Below, in pieces: positions 1-4,686 of a DNA stretch of 9,838 nt. Position numbers and translations under genes: made by a program. This DNA is from Parcubacteria group bacterium CG10_big_fil_rev_8_21_14_0_10_38_31. GTDB taxonomy: Bacteria; Patescibacteriota; Minisyncoccia; GCA-002772825. Numbering within the stretch: position 1 is the stretch's first letter; each line of letters starts with the position of its first letter. Location of the stretch: contig PFDM01000049.1 in NCBI GenBank assembly GCA_002772825.1, positions 1 to 9,838 on the forward strand, in the 5' to 3' direction. The notes beneath the pieces were generated by a model. It worked only from the letters and a program-made list of their open reading frames with translations. It was not told the DNA's origin and made no database searches.

Positions 1-38
1 AACATTAGAATAAGCATTAGTATCAATGGGAAAATAAT

Positions 39-66
39 TTGAATTAAGGCATTTTTCTGTTATTAT
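39..66 (+). promoter_or_regulatory. Predicted sigma-70-type promoter of valS, leaderless
   Basis: A -35-like TTGAAT at 39-44 is followed after a 16-bp spacer by the -10-like TATTAT at 61-66 (5 of 6 consensus bases). Transcription would begin near 73, within about two bases of the valS ATG at 75, so the mRNA would be leaderless or nearly so. No Shine-Dalgarno lies just before the ATG, which agrees with this. Prediction from sequence only. Confidence 0.5.
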
Positions 67-74
67 TTATTACA

Positions 75-2195
75 ATGAATGAGAAATTATTAAAGCCTTA
101 TGACCCTAAAGAGACCGAGGATAGGATTTACAAACTCTGGGAAAAAGGAGGTTTTTTTGCACCCGAGGCACATCAACATCGGACTGACAATCCAAATTCA
201 GAAAAGTCCTATACCATAGTGTTACCACCTCCTAATGTAACAGGAGCTCTTCATATGGGGCACGCGTTGAACTCTACCATTCAAGATATCTTGATCAGGA
301 AGAAAAGAATGGAGGGCTACAAGACACTCTGGCTTCCAGGGACAGACCACGCTGGGATTGCCACTCAAAATGTAGTGGAAAAAAAGTTGAAAAAAGAAGG
401 TATCACCAGGCACGACCTCGGCAAAGAGAAATTTCTTGAAAAAGTATGGGAATGGAAAGAAGAATACGGCGACAAAATCCTAGGACAACTTAAGAAACTC
501 GGTGCCTCTTGTGATTGGTCTCATACTCGCTTTACAATGGATGAAGATTATCAAAAAGCTGTTGAAAAGGCTTTCTTATCTTATTATGAAAAAGGACTTA
601 TCTACCAAGGGGAGCGTGTTATCAATTGGTGCAAAAGGTGTCAGACATCGCTCTCCGACCTTGAGCTTGAATATGAAGAAGAGAAAGGTAATCTATATTA
701 TATCAACTACCCGCTAAAAGATGACACGAGTAGGTTCGTATCTGTGGCGACAACAAGACCGGAGACAATGCTTGGAGATACAGCCGTAGCGGTAAATCCA
801 AAAGATGATAGGTATAAAGACCTGATCGGCAAAATAATAACTCTGCCGATTGCAAACAGAGAGATCCCTATCATCGCAGACATTGCAATAGATAAAGATT
901 TCGGGACAGGTGCCGTAAAAGTAACCCCTTCTCACAGTATTATTGATTCAGAAATTGGCGAGAGACATAACTTGCCTAAGTTAAAAATAATAGACCAATA
1001 TGGGAAGATGGCTAAAGAAGCCGGTGAAGAATTCGAAGGGTTATCAAGTAAGGATGCCAGAGACAAAGTAATAGAGAAACTTAAAGAGCTTAACTTATTA
1101 GAAAAATCCGAAGAACACACGCACCGTGTATCAAAATGTTATAGGTGTAACTCTGTCATAGAACCTCAGCCGAGCAATCAGTGGTTCTTAAAGATGAAGG
1201 GACTTGCTGACAAAACGAAAGAAGCGATTGAGAGCGGAAAAGTTATGTTTAATGACGAAAAGTGGAAAAAAGTGACTTTAGATTGGCTCTCCAATATCCG
1301 TGACTGGTGTATTTCTCGTCAGATCTGGTGGGGACACAAGATCCCGCTTGAAGGCACAGACGACGTGCTTGATACTTGGTTCTCATCCGCCCTTTGGCCT
1401 TTTGCCACTCTGGGTTGGCCAAACGCTTGCACCCAAAATAAAAATACTTGTACTCCGCAGAGCGGAACTGACTTAGAACAATTCTACCCCACCCAAGTCA
1501 TATCTACCGCCAGAGATATTATAAATTTATGGGTAGTAAGAATGATATTCTCCGGACTTGAGTTTATGGACGATACACCACCATTTACAAATATCATTAT
1601 CCACCCGACAGTGCTCGCCAAAGACGGCCGAAGAATGTCTAAGTCGCTTGGCACTGGCGTGGATCCGATAGACCTTATAGACAAATACGGCGCTGACGCG
1701 ACACGCTTTGGCCTTATCTACCAGATGATGGGAAATCAGGATATGAAATTTGACGAATCTCATCTCTTGGCCGGCAAGAAATTTGCCAACAAACTTTGGA
1801 ACATAGCACGTTTTGTTTTACAAAACGCTAATGAAAAAATTAAAGATCAAAATGCAAAATTACAATTCAAAATGGAAAATCTGACAAAAGAAGATAAAGA
1901 GATATTAGAAAAATTAGATGCAGTTACTAAGTCTGTAAACAAAGATATTGAAGAATATAATTTCGGGCAGGCACTTCATACCCTTTATGATTTTATCTGG
2001 CATGATTTTGCAGATGTATATATAGAATATTCCAAGTCAAAAGAGACGGAAGATGTGAAAAAAGTTTTATATTTATCACTAACCTCCATCCTAAAACTCC
2101 TTCATCCTTTCATGCCATTCATCACGGAAGAGATATGGGGCACTGTTCCAGTAAAAGACAAGAAGCCATTAATAATTGAAACATGGCCAATCTAA
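75..2195 (+). CDS. valS: Valine--tRNA ligase, short form lacking the C-terminal coiled coil
   Basis: Class I aminoacyl-tRNA synthetase charging tRNA-Val in the cytoplasm. The HIGH signature is HMGH at residues 60-63, inside PPPNVTGALHMGH, and the KMSKS signature is RMSKS at 520-524. The CP1 editing domain spans about 200-340 with TTRPETMLGDTAVAV (226-240). Two Cys pairs are visible at C186/C189 and C355/C358. The anticodon-binding helices run from about 605 to 706. At 706 residues it is shorter than common bacterial ValRS (about 880-950) because it stops right after the anticodon-binding domain. Oddities: the stretch between WWGHKIP (418-424) and DDVLDTWFSS (429-438) is only a few residues where relatives have about 30 or more; a Cys-containing insert lies at 450-464; Ser288 replaces the usual Asp of the TPAHD editing motif, while Asp291 remains. 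An in-frame stop at 45-47 makes the ATG at 75 the only good start. The end overlaps the next gene by 13 bp. Confidence 0.95.
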   Translation: MNEKLLKPYDPKETEDRIYKLWEKGGFFAPEAHQHRTDNPNSEKSYTIVLPPPNVTGALHMGHALNSTIQDILIRKKRMEGYKTLWLPGTDHAGIATQNVVEKKLKKEGITRHDLGKEKFLEKVWEWKEEYGDKILGQLKKLGASCDWSHTRFTMDEDYQKAVEKAFLSYYEKGLIYQGERVINWCKRCQTSLSDLELEYEEEKGNLYYINYPLKDDTSRFVSVATTRPETMLGDTAVAVNPKDDRYKDLIGKIITLPIANREIPIIADIAIDKDFGTGAVKVTPSHSIIDSEIGERHNLPKLKIIDQYGKMAKEAGEEFEGLSSKDARDKVIEKLKELNLLEKSEEHTHRVSKCYRCNSVIEPQPSNQWFLKMKGLADKTKEAIESGKVMFNDEKWKKVTLDWLSNIRDWCISRQIWWGHKIPLEGTDDVLDTWFSSALWPFATLGWPNACTQNKNTCTPQSGTDLEQFYPTQVISTARDIINLWVVRMIFSGLEFMDDTPPFTNIIIHPTVLAKDGRRMSKSLGTGVDPIDLIDKYGADATRFGLIYQMMGNQDMKFDESHLLAGKKFANKLWNIARFVLQNANEKIKDQNAKLQFKMENLTKEDKEILEKLDAVTKSVNKDIEEYNFGQALHTLYDFIWHDFADVYIEYSKSKETEDVKKVLYLSLTSILKLLHPFMPFITEEIWGTVPVKDKKPLIIETWPI

Positions 2196-2920
2196 TAACA
2201 TTTAGTGTATTTATCCCTCTTGCGACAGGTATAATACCGGCGCTTATTTGGCTTTGGTTTTGGCTTAAGGAAGACAGAGAGCATCCTGAACCCAAGAGAC
2301 TCATCGTCAAGACATTTCTTTTAGGGATGTTTGTTGTGGTAATAGCCCTAGGATTGGAATATACGCTACATTTACTGGTAAAAGGATCTGATACTATAAA
2401 CATCAACAGCGGGATAATCTTCATAATCTCTCTCGCTTTCATAGAAGAAGTTGTAAAATATTTCGCCGCGAGACCCGCCCTTAAGTCCAAGAACTTTGAC
2501 GAGCCGATAGACGCCATCATGTATCTTATAATAGCGAGTTTAGGTTTCGCTGCTATGGAAAATGTGTTTTTCCTTATCAGTATGTTTAAAGACGGTGGTT
2601 TAACAATAGGATTTCTAACGGGAAATATGCGCTTTCTGGGGGCAAATCTTCTCCACAGTATGACATCTGCAGTAGTAGGTATAAGTATTGCTCTATCATA
2701 TTATCGCCGAAAAACAATTAAGCTGGCGTATCTGGGAGTGGGAGTTATCCTCGCCACTTTATTGCATGCTATTTTCAACTTATATATAATAAAGATGTCA
2801 GGGCAAAACAACTTAAATGTATTTTTAGGTTTATGGATTTTTACAATTATTATAATCATGGCTTTTGAAAAAGTTAAAAGAATAAAAATAAAACAACGTA
2901 AGTTGGAGCAAGCGGTCTAA
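2183..2920 (+). CDS. PrsW-family intramembrane protease (M82-like)
   Basis: Polytopic membrane protein of 245 residues, mostly hydrophobic, with about seven or eight predicted membrane segments. The family motifs appear in order: a hydrophobic first segment followed by DREHPEPKR (31-39), EEVVK (88-92), GFAAMEN (121-127), a His in a membrane segment (H158) and HAIFN (195-199). These match the conserved Glu, His and Asn residues of the PrsW family, whose founding member cleaves the anti-sigma factor RsiW in Bacillus. No anti-sigma factor lies nearby, so the substrate here is unknown. The ATG lies inside the valS end (13-bp overlap, different frame), suggesting translational coupling. The C-terminus is Lys/Arg-rich and probably cytoplasmic. 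Family assignment is strong; proteolytic activity and substrate are inferred. Confidence 0.82.
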   Translation: MANLITFSVFIPLATGIIPALIWLWFWLKEDREHPEPKRLIVKTFLLGMFVVVIALGLEYTLHLLVKGSDTININSGIIFIISLAFIEEVVKYFAARPALKSKNFDEPIDAIMYLIIASLGFAAMENVFFLISMFKDGGLTIGFLTGNMRFLGANLLHSMTSAVVGISIALSYYRRKTIKLAYLGVGVILATLLHAIFNLYIIKMSGQNNLNVFLGLWIFTIIIIMAFEKVKRIKIKQRKLEQAV

Positions 2921-2952
2921 TACTTGCACACAAAAAAACGTTTAAATAAAAT

Positions 2953-3441
2953 ATGAAAAAAAACAAACAATCATTTTTTGAAAGACTTACAGGAAGCGTT
3001 TCAGTAAGGGAAGAGGACGAATTTGTGCCATTTATGGAAGAGAAAAAAATATTAGAAAAAGAGGTCTTATATCCATCTAACGATGAGGATTGGCTAGAAG
3101 ACGAAGAAGATGCTCAGCTCACAATAGATCTTCTACAAGATCATGAATATATAATTATCCAATCAATGTTAGCGGGGGTTAAGTCTGACGACTTAGACGT
3201 GGAGATAAGCCAAGAGATGATAACTATCCGCGGTAAAAGGAAAAACCCGCACGGAGGGCAAAAACACGAAGACTACTACTGCCAAGAATTATACTGGGGG
3301 CCTTTCTCAAGGTCGGTGCTCTTGCCACAGGAAGTTGATACAGAAAAATCTGAAGCATCATTAAAAGACGGACTTCTAGTGATCAAACTCCCAAAAATAG
3401 ATAAAGAAAAAAAACAAAAAATAAAAATAAAAAACTCCTAA
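2953..3441 (+). CDS. Hsp20 / alpha-crystallin small heat-shock protein
   Basis: ATP-independent chaperone that holds unfolding proteins as large oligomers. The acidic N-terminal arm (1-55, rich in Glu/Asp from 20 to 54) precedes an alpha-crystallin domain at about 55-150. Visible family marks are AGVKSDDLDVEI (74-85), ITIRGKR (90-96), a central WGPFSRSVLLP (115-125) and LKDGLLVIKLPK (137-148), the usual last strands. The Lys-rich tail holds an I-x-I motif (IKI, 157-159), which in this family docks onto neighbouring subunits. Length (162 residues) is normal. It starts 32 nt after the PrsW stop with no Shine-Dalgarno; the AT-rich gap could hold a weak promoter, but no convincing -35/-10 pair is placed correctly. 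It is the last gene before the terminator at 3454, so co-transcription with valS is likely. Confidence 0.92.
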   Translation: MKKNKQSFFERLTGSVSVREEDEFVPFMEEKKILEKEVLYPSNDEDWLEDEEDAQLTIDLLQDHEYIIIQSMLAGVKSDDLDVEISQEMITIRGKRKNPHGGQKHEDYYCQELYWGPFSRSVLLPQEVDTEKSEASLKDGLLVIKLPKIDKEKKQKIKIKNS

Positions 3442-3453
3442 CCTCAGGTAGAT

Positions 3454-3477
3454 AAAAACCGCCACATGGCGGTTTTT
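3454..3477. terminator. Symmetrical (bidirectional) intrinsic terminator
   Basis: A perfect 10-bp inverted repeat, AAAAACCGCC (3454-3463) and GGCGGTTTTT (3468-3477), has a 4-nt loop. The T-run on the plus strand ends the valS-prsW-hsp20 unit 12 nt after the Hsp20 stop. The A-run on the left arm gives an equal T-run on the minus strand, so it can also stop transcripts coming from tRNA-Phe and its broken copy. Confidence 0.85.
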
Positions 3478-3499
3478 AATTTGTGCTGGAGGGCAGGAT

Positions 3500-3553
3500 C
3501 GCCATGCACCACTAAAGGGTGCGTGGCGTCGTGTACTCTTTAGTAGTACACGA
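3500..3553. repeat. Double-hairpin insertion with complementary loops
   Basis: Two adjacent hairpins fill this block exactly. Hairpin 1 has arms 3500-3510 and 3518-3528 (11 bp with one G-U on the plus strand) and loop ACTAAAG (3511-3517). Hairpin 2 has perfect 9-bp arms 3529-3537 and 3545-3553 and loop CTTTAGT (3538-3544). The loops are exact reverse complements, so they could kiss in RNA. Aligned in inverted orientation, the stems differ only by transitions that keep or restore pairing. Confidence 0.8.
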
Positions 3554-3590
3554 CGAACTGCCGACCTCTGCTTTTTAGAGAGCAGTGCTC

Positions 3591-3640
3591 CCTGCCCGCC
3601 ATCGCAAGCATGAGCTTGCTCAGGCGTTGAGGGGCGCTGG
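3591..3640. repeat. Second hairpin-containing insertion in the tRNA-Phe copy
   Basis: This 50-nt block, absent from the intact tRNA-Phe, contains an inner 6-bp stem GCAAGC (3604-3609) with GCTTGC (3614-3619) and loop ATGA, and an outer stem CGCC (3597-3600) with GGCG (3623-3626) separated by a symmetrical internal loop. CCTGCCC at 3591-3597 is also the reverse complement of GGGCAGG at 3491-3497, so it could pair with the 3' part of the tRNA-like copy. Confidence 0.6.
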
Positions 3641-3664
3641 TACCACTGAATCATCTAATATTTG

Positions 3665-3736
3665 TGCTGGAGGGCAGGATCGAACTGCCGACCCCTGCTT
3701 TTTCAGAGCAGTGCTCTACCACTGAGCTACTCCAGC
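3665..3736 (-). tRNA. tRNA-Phe (anticodon GAA)
   Basis: The minus strand folds as a complete 72-nt cloverleaf: acceptor GCTGGAG with CTCCAGC, D stem GCTC/GAGC, anticodon stem CTGCT/AGCAG with loop CTGAAAA (anticodon GAA), variable loop of 5, T stem GGCAG/CTGCC with loop TTCGATC, and discriminator A. CCA is not encoded (the next bases are CAA), so it must be added. The 58-bp AT-rich spacer upstream shows no clear promoter; it could be co-transcribed with the 107-residue membrane protein gene. Confidence 0.96.
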
Positions 3737-3794
3737 GTATGGTCTTTACCTAAATTTAATTTATTTTTTAAGAACTTCACTTAATTACACCTTT

Positions 3795-4118
3795 TTATGG
3801 AAGCAGATTCCTAATCTTATCTATCAGGGCAGGGGAAATATTGCTCGGATTAACCGCTCCACCCACCGTCTCTCCGGCTTTCTGAATATTCTGCATTCCG
3901 GAGATCAATCCTTCATAAGCGTCCAGAAGATCCATAAGTATAGGTTGAATATAATAGTAAATCCCTACCATGGAACCGATTATTATAATCCAATATAATA
4001 CTTTAAAAATCCGCGCCCACCTATTGGCGCTGACTATTTTCCGCAAAAGGCGGTTATTATCTTCCGCGATCCTTATATTCTCACGGATTAGATTTTTTAA
4101 ATCGCTTGTCGGTTCCAC
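3795..4118 (-). CDS. Small single-pass membrane protein of a CPR-type family, function unknown
   Basis: A 107-residue protein from a GTG start at 4118, beginning MEPTSDLKNL. An amphipathic, charged N-terminal helix (about 1-35) precedes one strong membrane segment, LYWIIIIGSMVGIYYYIQP, at about 42-60. A C-terminal region with a short Gly/Ala-rich stretch follows. The layout resembles uncharacterised small proteins I associate with Parcubacteria genomes; no function is known to me. The same frame stays open to an ATG at 4181, but those extra 21 residues would be encoded by the -35, -10 and terminator sequences described nearby, so the GTG start, which falls on the predicted transcription start, is preferred. 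The transcript would be leaderless. The gene is followed by tRNA-Phe 58 bp downstream. Confidence 0.7.
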   Translation of the reverse strand: MEPTSDLKNLIRENIRIAEDNNRLLRKIVSANRWARIFKVLYWIIIIGSMVGIYYYIQPILMDLLDAYEGLISGMQNIQKAGETVGGAVNPSNISPALIDKIRNLLP

Positions 4119-4125
4119 TTCAAAC

Positions 4126-4153
4126 AGTATACCAAAATAAAGAAAAATGGCAA
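4126..4153 (-). promoter_or_regulatory. Extended -10 promoter of the 107-residue membrane protein
   Basis: On the minus strand, TTGCCA (4148-4153, 5 of 6 consensus) is followed after 16 bp by TATACT (4126-4131), preceded by TG-N, an extended -10. The predicted start is about 4118-4120, on the GTG codon at 4118. The -35 overlaps the T-run of the upstream gene's terminator, an unusually tight arrangement. Confidence 0.65.
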
Positions 4154-4191
4154 AAAAAATGCCTGCCGTTGCAAAAAGCACAACGACAGGC
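4152..4191 (-). terminator. Strong intrinsic terminator after the 106-residue gene
   Basis: On the minus strand an 11-bp stem with one G-U (4181-4191 paired with 4161-4171) and a 9-nt loop is followed by a run of eight T (4152-4159). It lies 14 nt after the stop of the gene at 4206-4526 and supports that frame and strand as the real gene. Confidence 0.88.
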
Positions 4192-4205
4192 CAGGTCGGA
4201 AAAAT

Positions 4206-4526
4206 CTACGGCAAGGGTGAGAGACGGACGTCTACACGTGAATATGATAAGTCCATATGCACGACGCCCTTTGATGTCTTCACGGCAGTTATAATGTTGC
4301 CGTTGAAAAGACTTTCGAGGGAGAGACGCGACTGCTCTATCCCCCCGAGGCACTCTTCCTCCGAATGGGCGATCAAATGCCCCTTCTTTAAGACCGGCAA
4401 GCACACCCTCTTGCCGTTTACTGCCGGCTGGACGATGAACGCCCCAGCCGATGTCTTTACAACACAGAGCTTGGCCCTTGAGGGACACTTATTGCAATCA
4501 GCCATCCCGATACTCTTCTTCTCCAT
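4206..4526 (-). CDS. Unrecognised 106-residue cysteine-containing protein
   Basis: I do not recognise this family. The protein begins MEKKSIGMADCNKC and has five Cys (11, 14, 21, 42, 59). C11-x-x-C14 and C21 near the N-terminus could bind a metal, but this is only a suggestion. The remainder looks like a small soluble, beta-rich domain with alternating hydrophobic residues; there is no signal peptide or membrane segment. AAAGGG at 4534-4539 lies 7 nt before the ATG at 4526; Met8 is an alternative start. This frame is chosen over the overlapping open frames because a consensus promoter (4631-4658) and a strong terminator (4152-4191) on the same strand frame it. The stretch looks richer in GC than its neighbours, which might indicate different origin. 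It is a single-gene unit between GH15 and the membrane protein gene. Confidence 0.65.
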   Translation of the reverse strand: MEKKSIGMADCNKCPSRAKLCVVKTSAGAFIVQPAVNGKRVCLPVLKKGHLIAHSEEECLGGIEQSRLSLESLFNGNIITAVKTSKGVVHMDLSYSRVDVRLSPLP

Positions 4527-4624
4527 AATAATTCCCTTTCTTTTAATAATTTTTTAAAGAACACCTCCATTGTCTCCGCACGACGACAACCTATAACTCC
4601 TCCCTTCTGATTATTTTATCCTCT
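4527..4624 (-). promoter_or_regulatory. Leader of about 98 nt before the 106-residue gene, with possible short ORFs
   Basis: From the predicted transcription start near 4624 to the ATG at 4526 the leader is long for this compact window. It has a strong Shine-Dalgarno GGGAGGAG (4597-4604) placed 7 nt before a TTG at 4589, which would encode an 11-residue peptide (4554-4589) starting MSSCGDNGG. An ATG at 4570 opens a second frame of 37 codons (4457-4570) overlapping the main start. A weak hairpin pairs TTGTC with GACAA at about 4571-4589. It matches no riboswitch I know. A translated leader controlling the gene is possible but unproven. Confidence 0.35.
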
Positions 4625-4630
4625 GAAACA

Positions 4631-4658
4631 ATTATACAACTATTTCTAAATAACACAA
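4631..4658 (-). promoter_or_regulatory. Consensus -10 promoter of the 106-residue gene
   Basis: On the minus strand TTGTGT (4653-4658) and a perfect TATAAT (4631-4636) are separated by 16 bp. Transcription should start near 4624. The promoter lies in the gap after the GH15 stop, so this gene is a separate unit. No terminator for the GH15 transcript is visible in 4659-4686. Confidence 0.65.
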
Positions 4659-4686
4659 GAGGGGCTGTGGATTACTCAAGGCAGGA

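Larger units (their letters stand above)
3479..3649 (-). pseudogene. tRNA-Phe-like copy interrupted by two structured insertions
   Basis: Read on the minus strand, this is a second copy of the neighbouring tRNA-Phe broken by two blocks. The first 23 bp (3479-3501) are identical to 3660-3682; 3554-3590 matches 3681-3716 with one substitution and one changed/added base; 3641-3649 matches 3717-3725. A 54-nt block (3500-3553) sits in the T-loop and a 50-nt block (3591-3640) sits at the D-loop/D-stem junction. The T stem, anticodon stem and 3' acceptor strand are kept. The 5' acceptor strand is replaced by unrelated sequence, and anticodon G34 has become CT, giving an 8-nt loop. It cannot fold as a normal tRNA, so a pseudogene is the simplest reading. 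It lies downstream of tRNA-Phe, would be transcribed with it, and ends at the shared terminator. Confidence 0.7.

Noticed and set aside
2921..2952. Separate heat-shock promoter for Hsp20
   Set aside because: TTGCAC at 2924 with TAAAAT at 2947 has a 17-bp spacer, but transcription would start inside the coding region; no CIRCE-like inverted repeat is present.
3566..3590. Amber-suppressor tRNA reading of the 8-nt anticodon loop (CUA)
   Set aside because: A CUA triplet can be read in the loop, but the copy has no 5' acceptor strand, an oversized loop and two large insertions, so it cannot be a working tRNA.
3500..3640. tRNA introns
   Set aside because: The blocks lie in the T-loop and at the D stem, are 50-54 nt, and lack any group I features or the bulge-helix-bulge splice structure.
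3376..3654. 92-codon open frame on the minus strand across the tRNA-like copy
   Set aside because: It covers a tRNA copy, two hairpin insertions and the terminator, and ends within antisense Hsp20; no protein-like pattern.
4119..4181. Upstream ATG start (4181) for the 107-residue membrane protein
   Set aside because: The extra 21 residues would be encoded by terminator and promoter sequence; the extended -10 at 4126-4131 places transcription start at the internal GTG.
4120..4488. 122-codon open frame on the minus strand in another register
   Set aside because: It reads through the terminator stem at 4161-4191 and has an Arg/Cys-rich composition typical of an out-of-frame shadow.
4147..4557. 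136-codon open frame on the plus strand
   Set aside because: It runs antisense through a clear minus-strand terminator, promoter and gene, begins inside the terminator T-run and gives a low-complexity protein with no family features.
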